From positions 1 to 33,742 of the forward strand of contig CAUJEF010000152.1 of assembly GCA_963169515.1 (NCBI GenBank): 33,742 nt of DNA. Direction: 5' to 3'. The stretch's first letter is position 1. Each line of letters starts with the position of its first letter. The notes below the pieces were generated by a model, which was given only the letters and a program-made list of their open reading frames with translations, ran no database searches and was not told where the DNA came from. The stretch comes from Bdellovibrionota bacterium (GTDB lineage: Bacteria > Bdellovibrionota > Bdellovibrionia > Bdellovibrionales > JAEYZS01). The translations under genes were made by a program, and so were the position numbers. Of the stretch, positions 7,736 to 14,887 are shown in pieces.

Positions 7736-8862
7736 TCTTCCGTAGGCTGAAGCAATTTTACTTTCTTTAGCTCAACAATATTAGAGCGAAGCTGTTCGCA
7801 CGGGGCGGCAAGGTCCAGCACATTCATAGCCCCTCCAAACATTGAATAGAGATGTAATTTTTGATCAATACAAATCACACTAATATCTTCAGCTGGCCTA
7901 AAGCGTTTGCCATCTAGGCTCAATACAAATATTTTTCTCATACTCTCACTCAAATCTACATCAGTAATATTAGCGCTAGACGTGGGGCTGAACGCAACTC
8001 GCAACACTCCCAAAAGGCCTGCGACATTGCTTACGCGATGATAACATTTTTCAAAAAAAGAAAAGCCACTTAAATTTGTTGAAAAGAGTTCTTTTAATAT
8101 AACGCGATAAGCTTCCGAAGTTTTCATTCTGGAGGCCAATGCACAAAACCTTTGCGCACGGCCACAGTGGTAGAAACGCAGCAGATAATCCACTACCCCT
8201 CGATCAAAATAAACTTTGGCCATGGCTCGACGATCGGCGACTATATTTCCTCCAGAAAGAAACAACCTCGTTGATAAGTCAGTGTCCTCAAACCTTGCCA
8301 AAGATTCATCAAACCCTCCAATTGCAACAAAAAAATCTTTGCGATAAATACACGCTGCCGTATTGACGGCAGGGCCAACTCCATTGCGATGTACTACAGA
8401 AATGGCGGTTCCACAATATCGGGATTGATTGAGCTTCTTGCGATAGACATTCAAAAAATTTTTCTCACCGTCAGGAATGACCTGTCCCAACGCAATTCCG
8501 AAATGAGCTTCGTCCAATCTGCGACGCAGAATATCAAGCCACATTTTATCTAACACAACATCGCTATCGATAAATGCCAAAAACTTACCTTTTGCTGCTG
8601 CTACCCCAAAATTTCGAGCTGACCCGGCGCCCTTTTTTTTACAGCTCACGATTTGGATGTCAAATTTTCTCGCAATTTCTACAGTACGGTCGCAAGAGCC
8701 ATTATCAACTAAAATCACTTCGCAATGGCGCCCCCCTCTATAGAGGTTCAAAATGGATTCTATAGTTGCGCCAATAGTCTTTTCTGAGTTTAGCGCTGGT
8801 ATAATAAATGTGGTATCAACTGTCATACTTGTGCTTTTATACCGAAATAGATTTTTAGACAA
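7717..8862 (-). CDS. Family 2 glycosyltransferase with a possible degenerate PqqD-like tail
   Basis: The N-terminal half is a GT-A family 2 glycosyltransferase. Counting from the ATG at 8826, FIIPALNSEKTIG opens the fold, VDNGS follows, the DxD motif D87-S-D89 binds the nucleotide sugar, and GGFDESLARFEDTDLS near residue 180 supplies the ED base region. The last 70 or so residues (KRFRPAEDISVICID, HLYSMFGGAMNVLDL, IVELKKVKLLQ) read like a shortened PqqD fold lacking a middle helix. GT2 enzymes carrying such a domain are known, as in MftF of mycofactocin clusters. The longer form begins with TTG at 8862; the ATG at 8826 gives 369 residues. Neither has a strong ribosome site. A peptide-directed glycosyltransferase is the attractive inference, but a surface-polysaccharide role is possible. 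Confidence 0.7.
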   Translation of the reverse strand: MSKNLFRYKSTSMTVDTTFIIPALNSEKTIGATIESILNLYRGGRHCEVILVDNGSCDRTVEIARKFDIQIVSCKKKGAGSARNFGVAAAKGKFLAFIDSDVVLDKMWLDILRRRLDEAHFGIALGQVIPDGEKNFLNVYRKKLNQSRYCGTAISVVHRNGVGPAVNTAACIYRKDFFVAIGGFDESLARFEDTDLSTRLFLSGGNIVADRRAMAKVYFDRGVVDYLLRFYHCGRAQRFCALASRMKTSEAYRVILKELFSTNLSGFSFFEKCYHRVSNVAGLLGVLRVAFSPTSSANITDVDLSESMRKIFVLSLDGKRFRPAEDISVICIDQKLHLYSMFGGAMNVLDLAAPCEQLRSNIVELKKVKLLQPTEDQFISM

Positions 8863-8916
8863 TTACCTAAAATAATTCCTTGCCAAGTCATAGTCACATT
8901 GTCGTCTAATAATAAG

Positions 8917-9936
8917 ATGAAAACGTGGCTTATTACCGGTGGCGCCGGGTTTATTGGTAGCGCTTTGCTGCGCACAGCAATCGAGGGTGGGCATCGCTGC
9001 ATTGTTTTAGATAAACTCACCTACGCTGGCCAGATTCAAAATATCAAGTCAGTGATCAACGGCGAGTCGGCCGTTTTTATCAAAGGTGACATATGCGATT
9101 CCAATCTAGTCACGACACTCTTGAAAGAATATCAAGTCGATTACATTGTTAATTTAGCGGCAGAGACCCATGTCGACACTTCCATTTCTGATCCCGGGAA
9201 ATTTATTGACACAAATATTAGCGGTACCTATCGACTTTTAGAAGCCGCAAGAGAATATTGGGTAAACTTAAACCCCGAAAAAAAAAGATTCTTCCGATTT
9301 TTACATGTATCTACCGATGAGGTTTTTGGTGAGTTAAATGATTCTGGAATATTTAGCGAGACGACAGCCTATGCTCCTCGATCCCCCTACTCTGCCTCAA
9401 AGGCCGCTGCAGATCATCTTGTACAGTCCTGGCACCACACTTTTGGGTTACCAACAATTGTCACGTTAAGTTCAAATAATTATGGGCCCAGACAATTCCC
9501 AGAGAAATTAATCCCGCGAATGATAAGTTGCGCTATTCGAGAAGCTAATCTTCCTGTTTACGGTCAAGGGCTCAATATTCGCGATTGGATATATGTAGAT
9601 GATCACACCCGCGGCCTGAATCTTGCGCTTGAGTTTGGGAAACCTGGTGCCTCATACTGCTTCGGCGGTAAATCTGAACGTAAGAATATCGATGTGGTCA
9701 ATTCTATTGCGATGAATCTCAATACCCTAAAGCCTCGAAAAAATGGCGCCAACTACAAAGACCTGATATCTTTTGTAGAAGATCGACCTGGACACGATTA
9801 TCGCTATGCCATTGACTCAGCAAAAGCCGAACGAGACCTAGGCTTTACTCTTGTCACCAATTTTGAAGATGGCTTAAGAAAAACTATCATGTGGTACCTT
9901 AGCAATGCCGCTTGGCTAAAAGATATTGCAATATGA
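8917..9936 (+). CDS. rmlB: dTDP-glucose 4,6-dehydratase
   Basis: It converts dTDP-glucose to dTDP-4-keto-6-deoxyglucose, the first committed step of 6-deoxysugar synthesis. The extended SDR features are all present in the 339-residue form: ITGGAGFIG at 6-14 for NAD, DKLTYAG at 32-38, the catalytic T133-D134-E135 in STDEVFGE, Y158-x3-K162 in YSASK, and a late RPGHDYRYAID segment. The frame is open to a TTG at 8899, but the ATG at 8917 gives the classic MKTWLITGG start. Its TGA overlaps the next start as ATGA, so it heads an operon with the sugar transferase and methyltransferase. No RmlA or RmlD is in the window. Confidence 0.92.
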   Translation: MKTWLITGGAGFIGSALLRTAIEGGHRCIVLDKLTYAGQIQNIKSVINGESAVFIKGDICDSNLVTTLLKEYQVDYIVNLAAETHVDTSISDPGKFIDTNISGTYRLLEAAREYWVNLNPEKKRFFRFLHVSTDEVFGELNDSGIFSETTAYAPRSPYSASKAAADHLVQSWHHTFGLPTIVTLSSNNYGPRQFPEKLIPRMISCAIREANLPVYGQGLNIRDWIYVDDHTRGLNLALEFGKPGASYCFGGKSERKNIDVVNSIAMNLNTLKPRKNGANYKDLISFVEDRPGHDYRYAIDSAKAERDLGFTLVTNFEDGLRKTIMWYLSNAAWLKDIAI

Positions 9937-10670
9937 TCAACTGCGATTTGCACATTGGTGCAATTTTTATCGCGTATAATGCAGAACAGACATTAGAAAA
10001 TTTCTATAAAAACTTTCCTAAGTCTGAAGTAAAAACGATGATCCTCGTCGATGACGCTTCAACAGATGGAACTTATGGTTTGGCGTTGAAATTAGGAATA
10101 CCCACGTACAGGAATGCCCATAACCTAGGTTACGGAGGGAATTTAAAAAGAGCTCTTGCTCTAGCTGAAAAACACGGGATGGATATAATAATAGATCTCC
10201 ATCCTGATGGCGAATATGACGCCTCTGCAATACCTGCAGCAATTGAAAAAATTAGAAATGGAGCCGATCTTGTAATCGGAAATAGATTTACAAAAATAAC
10301 TGACCAAATAAATAGCGGCATGTATTTATGGAAACTCATTCCAATATTACTGCTAAATACAATTGCAAGGTATACACTCAATTTAAAATTGAACGACATT
10401 CATCAAGGATTTCGTGTCTACACCCGGCATATGCTAAAGAGTATCAATTATAAAGAGAATTCAAATAACTATCTTTTTAGTTTTGAACTAATTGTACAGG
10501 CGGTGATGGCAAATCTAGATATTGCAGAGGTGCCCGTAAAAACCCACTACGTCGGTAATAAACGAGGTGCCACGCTAAAACAAAGCACCCTATACTCATT
10601 AGGTGTTATCAGGATCATTGCGCTTTTCATCCTGTCTAAACTCGGCGCAAAGTCGCGGCTGTTCAGATGA
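9933..10670 (+). CDS. Polyprenyl-phosphate sugar transferase (DPM1-like GT2)
   Basis: A 245-residue family 2 glycosyltransferase of the dolichol-phosphate mannose synthase type. It shows GAIFIAYN at 9-16, VDDASTDGT at 39-47, an NLGYGGN turn, IIDLHPDGEYD at about 87-96 as the metal and acceptor-phosphate region, and VIGNRF. Family members put a sugar from a nucleotide donor on a polyprenyl phosphate at the inner face of the membrane; such carriers are used by GT-C enzymes. The start is the ATG at 9933 in an ATGA overlap with rmlB, and its own TGA overlaps the methyltransferase start in the same way. Only a weakly hydrophobic C-terminus is seen, so it is probably peripheral. Confidence 0.85.
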   Translation: MINCDLHIGAIFIAYNAEQTLENFYKNFPKSEVKTMILVDDASTDGTYGLALKLGIPTYRNAHNLGYGGNLKRALALAEKHGMDIIIDLHPDGEYDASAIPAAIEKIRNGADLVIGNRFTKITDQINSGMYLWKLIPILLLNTIARYTLNLKLNDIHQGFRVYTRHMLKSINYKENSNNYLFSFELIVQAVMANLDIAEVPVKTHYVGNKRGATLKQSTLYSLGVIRIIALFILSKLGAKSRLFR

Positions 10671-11890
10671 AGACGTGTCGTATTTGTAATAGCAGAAAAC
10701 TCCGCACATTTTTGTCATTAGGTGATATGCCCCTTCCGAATGGATTTCTTTTAGAGGATGAGCTTAAGAAAACCGAAGCCAAATACGATCTGAGTGTCAG
10801 TATTTGCAAATCATGCTCCCTTGTTCAGTTGAATACAGTTGTACCACCCGAATTGATGTTTACAAATTATTTATATATCCCCTCGACTTCTTCAACGATG
10901 CTTAGCCATTTCGAAAAAATGGCTGATGATTTAATTGAAAAGCTTAGGCTTACCCATGATGACCTTGTCTTAGATATTGGTTGCAATGATGGGACATTTC
11001 TCAACTTTTTTCATAAAAGATCTCTTCCTGCACTTGGAGTTGATCCGGCAAAAAATCTTATCCCCCCCGTGCAAAAAAAAAATATCAACATAATTAGCGA
11101 TTTTTTTTCTAAAGTACTTGCAGAAACCCTAATCTTACAGGGCTACAAGCCTAAATTAATTACAGCAACAAATGTTTTAGCACATATTGATGATTTACAC
11201 GACTTTTGTTCTGGAGTGCATACCTTACTTCGTGGGTCTGGAGTCTTCGTGGCAGAGTTTCCATATCTCGTGGATCTCCTCGAAAAAACACAATTTGATA
11301 CAATTTATCATGAGCATCTCTCATACTTTTCCTTAACCCCTCTTGTTCGTCTGTTTGAAATGCACGATATGGAAATCTTTGATTTGAGCAGAATTCCCAT
11401 TCATGGTGGCTCAATTCGAATTTTCGTAGGAAAAACAGGTGATCATGTGGTTATGCCCTCTGTTGGCGCTTGTCTTCGCGAAGAGGAAAACCTCGAACTA
11501 AACGTAGATCATATTTATGATGAGTTCACAGCGAGAGTAAAATTTAATGCTCATTCTCTAACACAGTGCTTGAAAGACCTAAAGCGCTTAGGGAACCGCA
11601 TAGTCGGTTATGGAGCTCCAGCGAAAAGCAGCGTACTTTTGAATTACAGTGGTATTTCTAACGAACTCATCGAATATATTGTAGATTCAATTCCATGCAA
11701 ACAAGGACGTTACACTCCGGGGACAAGAATTCCTATCCATTCTGAAGAGAAACTGAATTTTGACAATCCTGACTATCTGGTGATATTTGCCTGGAATTTT
11801 AAAGATGAAATATTGAAAAAACAAGCTTCATTTTGCAAACGAGGGGGCCGCTTTATAGTCCCAAGCCCGTCCGTTATGATGTTGCCTTGA
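10667..11890 (+). CDS. NDP-hexose C-methyltransferase
   Basis: A 407-residue SAM-dependent sugar C-methyltransferase of the TylCIII/NovU/CloU type. The N-terminal zinc-binding part has Cys4, Cys7, Cys47 and Cys50. The SAM site is LVLDIGCNDGTFL at about 100-112. A YHEHLSYFS motif lies in the centre, and the C-terminal family domain shows RIVGYGAPAKSSVLLNY. Relatives methylate C-3 of dTDP-4-keto-6-deoxysugars to give branched sugars such as virenose, mycarose or noviose. Translation is coupled to the upstream gene by ATGA. The 3' end overlaps the opposing SDR gene by 17 bases. The exact sugar cannot be named from sequence. Confidence 0.85.
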   Translation: MKTCRICNSRKLRTFLSLGDMPLPNGFLLEDELKKTEAKYDLSVSICKSCSLVQLNTVVPPELMFTNYLYIPSTSSTMLSHFEKMADDLIEKLRLTHDDLVLDIGCNDGTFLNFFHKRSLPALGVDPAKNLIPPVQKKNINIISDFFSKVLAETLILQGYKPKLITATNVLAHIDDLHDFCSGVHTLLRGSGVFVAEFPYLVDLLEKTQFDTIYHEHLSYFSLTPLVRLFEMHDMEIFDLSRIPIHGGSIRIFVGKTGDHVVMPSVGACLREEENLELNVDHIYDEFTARVKFNAHSLTQCLKDLKRLGNRIVGYGAPAKSSVLLNYSGISNELIEYIVDSIPCKQGRYTPGTRIPIHSEEKLNFDNPDYLVIFAWNFKDEILKKQASFCKRGGRFIVPSPSVMMLP

Positions 11891-12644
11891 GATATTCAAC
11901 TGTTTCAAAAATTTCTCTCCCTAGAGGAGTTAGCTTGGATCGCACATCACCTAGAAACGCCCTCTCCACAAGTGACACTATACTTTCAACAGAAGTTAGT
12001 CTTTTCGAGCAGATATTAATTGTTCCAGTTTCATTGCTATCTTCTAAAACAGCTAACTTGTCAGCAACATTTCGCACATAAACAAAATCATGAGCAGGGT
12101 TCCGTGGGACAATGAGGGGGCGCTCCCCCATGGACAGTCTTTTAACAGTCGCTGAAATCAACTTTTCGGGCGGTTCATGGGGGCCAAACACATAGGATAT
12201 CCTTCCCCAAGCGCTGCTTAAGCCGCGAAAATCTGTTTCAAGAGCACTCTTTAATTTCAGCTTTGAAATCGAATAGTTTGATTTAGATAAAATCTCCGCT
12301 ATGGACCCTGCGATAACGGCTCTGCAACCTCCTGATTTTTTAAAAAAGTCTATCAACTTCAAACTTGCGTCTAACCAGAGAAAGTTTTGTTGTGCCATTG
12401 CATATTCTCCATGTTTCGTGTGCCAAGCTAAATGTAGCAAATGCGTCGGCTCAACTCTTTTTATTAAGTCGGCTACTTGTTGCTCATCCAGCAAATTGGC
12501 CTGATGCCAATTAATCTGTGGAGTGTTTGCCGGGACTGAAGCACGAGAAACCGCATGGATTTTAAAACCTTTTTTTATCAGAATCGGCAAACAATGACTT
12601 CCAATAAATCCTCTTGCCCCAGTTACGAGAATTTTTCTGTTCAT
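11874..12644 (-). CDS. NAD-dependent epimerase/reductase (extended SDR)
   Basis: It begins with KILVTGARGFIGSH, the G-x-x-G-x-x-G nucleotide-binding loop, and has a Y-S-I-S-K catalytic pair in the middle and a VFGPHEPPEKLI segment typical of sugar reductases/epimerases. The 256-residue form is chosen because its ATG at 12644 overlaps the TGA of the RmlC-like gene as ATGA; an in-frame ATG at 12668 would add eight residues. In a pathway with RmlB, a C-methyltransferase and an RmlC-like enzyme, its likely job is reduction of the C-4 keto group, finishing the deoxysugar. The substrate is inferred from context, and a 4-epimerase role is also possible. Confidence 0.8.
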   Translation of the reverse strand: MNRKILVTGARGFIGSHCLPILIKKGFKIHAVSRASVPANTPQINWHQANLLDEQQVADLIKRVEPTHLLHLAWHTKHGEYAMAQQNFLWLDASLKLIDFFKKSGGCRAVIAGSIAEILSKSNYSISKLKLKSALETDFRGLSSAWGRISYVFGPHEPPEKLISATVKRLSMGERPLIVPRNPAHDFVYVRNVADKLAVLEDSNETGTINICSKRLTSVESIVSLVERAFLGDVRSKLTPLGREIFETVEYLKATS

Positions 12645-13159
12645 TTGTGTGTGCATAATTGCTTCCACATTGGGAGCGCTTGGTCTCGCTCAGAAATGAT
12701 CGTGGCGCATGAAGGCCATTGAATAGCTAAATCCGAATCATTCCAACGAATCCCACTCTCAACCGCTGGATTATAAAAATCAGTTGTATGATAGAGAACA
12801 TCTGCAGGAGTATCGCCAAGCACACAAAATCCATTAGCAAAACCGGGAGGGATCCACAGTTCCAGACCATTTACCTCACTTAATTCTACAGAAAAATGCT
12901 TACCGCGAGTTGGTGATTCATTCCGAATATCTACGACCACATTCCATATGCTGCCGCGAACAACTCCGACAAGCTTTCCTTGACCAATTTGATAATGAAG
13001 ACCCCTCAAAGAATTGGGATAAGAGCGCGAATGATTTGTCTGAACAAAGTTTACATGAATATTCTGCTCACTAAACGTACGCTTATTCCAGAGCTCCTGG
13101 AAGAATCCTCGGCTATCTTGAATTTGATGATTCTTTAATATTTTCAAACCTTCAAACAT
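12641..13159 (-). CDS. dTDP-4-keto-6-deoxysugar epimerase, RmlC-like
   Basis: This 172-residue cupin epimerises C-3 and/or C-5 of dTDP-4-keto-6-deoxyhexoses. The catalytic RGLHYQ is at 52-57 with His55, the VVVDIR strand follows, and LYHTTDFYNP supplies Tyr123 and Tyr129. The usual FAHGF motif reads FANGF, with Asn109 replacing the conserved active-site-lining His, which might change substrate or regiospecificity. The length fits the family. It is the first gene of a two-gene minus-strand unit with the SDR (ATGA overlap). Without a local rmlA or rmlD, the product is more likely the branched sugar than L-rhamnose; that is inference. Confidence 0.88.
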   Translation of the reverse strand: MFEGLKILKNHQIQDSRGFFQELWNKRTFSEQNIHVNFVQTNHSRSYPNSLRGLHYQIGQGKLVGVVRGSIWNVVVDIRNESPTRGKHFSVELSEVNGLELWIPPGFANGFCVLGDTPADVLYHTTDFYNPAVESGIRWNDSDLAIQWPSCATIISERDQALPMWKQLCTHK

Positions 13160-13237
13160 TGTCCCCTACGCAACAACTGCACTAACATACTCTTAATATA
13201 CTTTTGATGCTATCACTTGTCGATAGGACTTAACATC

Positions 13238-14806
13238 TTACGGCTTAATGGCACCAACGGGAATCCATCCAGGGTTGCTGGATGCGCCGTCGGTTTCATA
13301 GGCGCCGACGTCAAATGGTGCAGCTCGCGTATGGCCGTTAAAATCTATGTCTGCCTTGTATGCGGGATCGGCGGTACCAATTAGTGGGGAGCCTGGGCGA
13401 GGGAAAAAATTCATGGCGGCAGCGTTGATAAATGCATTCGCCGCAGTGCCACCATTGAAAAATCGGTTATTATCAACTGAAGCGCCACTTCCTGTTAGGT
13501 AATTATTTTTTACTATGGCACTACCAAACGATGAACTGACATTGGAATAGACCGCATTATTTGCAAATACCATCCCAGGCAACCCGCTCCATTGCAGATA
13601 TAAATCCGAGTTATAAATTGTATTGTGGGTTACGATGACGTCCCGTCGGCCACTTACCTGCCCATGGTTATAGGACGCAATGCCATAGCCAGAATTAACA
13701 ACTATGTTGTTTCTCACTATCGTATTTGATGTCGCAACAATCCCTTCACCCGTATTCCAGCAAACATTGCCCTCTATAATATTAGCCGTGCTTGCCCCAT
13801 AAGACCAGATACATGGGTACTGCACGCCAGTTTGAGTGTGAATAACATTGTTTCTGACAATATTACCACCGCTACCAACCTTCATTTCAATACCGTCGTT
13901 ACCGCCGCTGTTATCCGAATTTAAATCATGAATATAATTATTTTCAAAAATACTATTCATTACACGGCATGTGTTATTGTTGCAGCCGATATACAATCCC
14001 TCACCTTCCGTGTCTGAACCGGATCGACCCGTATGATGGATATGATTTCTTCGAATAACAATCGAATCGGCATTTCCGCTATTCATTGGAATCGCATTAT
14101 TTAGAGTATTATAAATTTCATTGTCTTCGAAAATAATATTATTACCGCTCATAAATCGAACGCCTGAGCTTCCACCTTCAAATTTAATTCCCTGAATTAC
14201 CAGATAAGAACAGTTGTCGAGCTCAATATTATTTTGGTTGTTAGGGTCATTTTGTTTAAAAATAACTGTTTCGCCCGGTGCGGCCATGATCGTAATATAG
14301 TTTTGTGCATTTCCACGAAGCGACAGCGAGCGGCGTGTGCTTTGACAGTAGGTTCCTCCCCGGATAATCATCCGATCCCCAGGTAAAAGTGTCGAGGCTA
14401 AGTTCTCAAAATCCTCATTGCAAGCACCATTGGCTGGTGGATTCAATGTCACGGTTTTTCCTGTAACAGGCGGAACTGATGGGACCGGAGTTAGCGACGG
14501 GCGGGGTGTTGATGTTGGAGATGGAGGCACAGTTGCCGTAGGCGTAGGCGTAGGCGTAGGTGATGGCCGTGGCGTTGCAGACGGAGTTGCCGTCGGTGAC
14601 GGACGTGGTGTTGTGGATGGAGTTACGGATGGTATAGGCGTAGCACTCGGCACAGGTGTTGGGGTGCTTCCGGCGCAAAGCTCACCTGTGGGACAACTGC
14701 TTGAATTCAAACTCAAAGATTTAAAACCCTCGCCACAGTTATTGAAAAATACAAGAAGGCCCAGAACCACTAAAATTCTTGAAATTTTATGAAGCTTTTG
14801 TTTCAC
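13238..14806 (-). CDS. Lipoprotein with Pro/Thr linker and parallel beta-helix domain
   Basis: A 522-residue surface-type lipoprotein. The N-terminus has a basic stretch, a hydrophobic segment and an F-N-N-C lipobox with the acylated Cys near residue 24. Residues of about 48-115 are a low-complexity linker of Thr, Pro, Ser and Ala. The rest is a right-handed parallel beta-helix with repeated N-N and I-V-I-x-x-N units, of the kind found in polysaccharide lyases (PL6-like) and DUF1565-type proteins; an [14 protein letters not shown] segment opens it. The end has a DVGAYE motif common in these proteins. It may bind or cut a surface glycan. No catalytic residues can be assigned. The start is a GTG with a weak ribosome site. 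It follows the sugar genes on the same strand as the epimerases. Confidence 0.75.
   Translation of the reverse strand: MKQKLHKISRILVVLGLLVFFNNCGEGFKSLSLNSSSCPTGELCAGSTPTPVPSATPIPSVTPSTTPRPSPTATPSATPRPSPTPTPTPTATVPPSPTSTPRPSLTPVPSVPPVTGKTVTLNPPANGACNEDFENLASTLLPGDRMIIRGGTYCQSTRRSLSLRGNAQNYITIMAAPGETVIFKQNDPNNQNNIELDNCSYLVIQGIKFEGGSSGVRFMSGNNIIFEDNEIYNTLNNAIPMNSGNADSIVIRRNHIHHTGRSGSDTEGEGLYIGCNNNTCRVMNSIFENNYIHDLNSDNSGGNDGIEMKVGSGGNIVRNNVIHTQTGVQYPCIWSYGASTANIIEGNVCWNTGEGIVATSNTIVRNNIVVNSGYGIASYNHGQVSGRRDVIVTHNTIYNSDLYLQWSGLPGMVFANNAVYSNVSSSFGSAIVKNNYLTGSGASVDNNRFFNGGTAANAFINAAAMNFFPRPGSPLIGTADPAYKADIDFNGHTRAAPFDVGAYETDGASSNPGWIPVGAIKP
14480..14665. repeat. Simple-sequence repeat encoding the Pro/Thr linker
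   Basis: On the plus strand, short units of the form GGCGTA, GGHGTN and GACGGN recur (for example four GTAGGC-type units around 14535-14560). They encode the Thr-Pro linker of the beta-helix lipoprotein on the minus strand. In-frame expansion or contraction would change linker length without breaking the gene. Confidence 0.7.
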
Positions 14807-14854
14807 AAGTTCTTATCGTCAGCTCTTATTGCGGACTAAAGTCCTGTCTACCTG

Positions 14855-14880
14855 TTTGACAGTTTTAGCCAACTGTCAAA
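14855..14880. terminator. Perfect 10-bp inverted repeat behind the subtilisin gene
   Basis: TTTGACAGTT (14855-14864) and AACTGTCAAA (14871-14880) form a perfect stem with a six-base loop, eight bases beyond the stop of the subtilisin gene. A smaller hairpin, GGACT-AA-AGTCC, lies at 14833-14844. The T tract is formed only by the outer stem bases and no separate T run follows, so it may be a weak terminator, an RNA-stabilising hairpin, or an operator in front of the lipoprotein gene. Confidence 0.4.
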
Positions 14881-14887
14881 TCCCTGG

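Noticed and set aside
8899-8916. Upstream TTG start for rmlB
   Set aside because: The ATG at 8917 gives the canonical N-terminus with the nucleotide-binding loop in place.
14418-14792. Plus-strand frame of 124 codons rich in Gly, Val and Asp
   Set aside because: It is the mirror of the low-complexity Pro/Thr linker of the lipoprotein on the minus strand and has no ribosome site.
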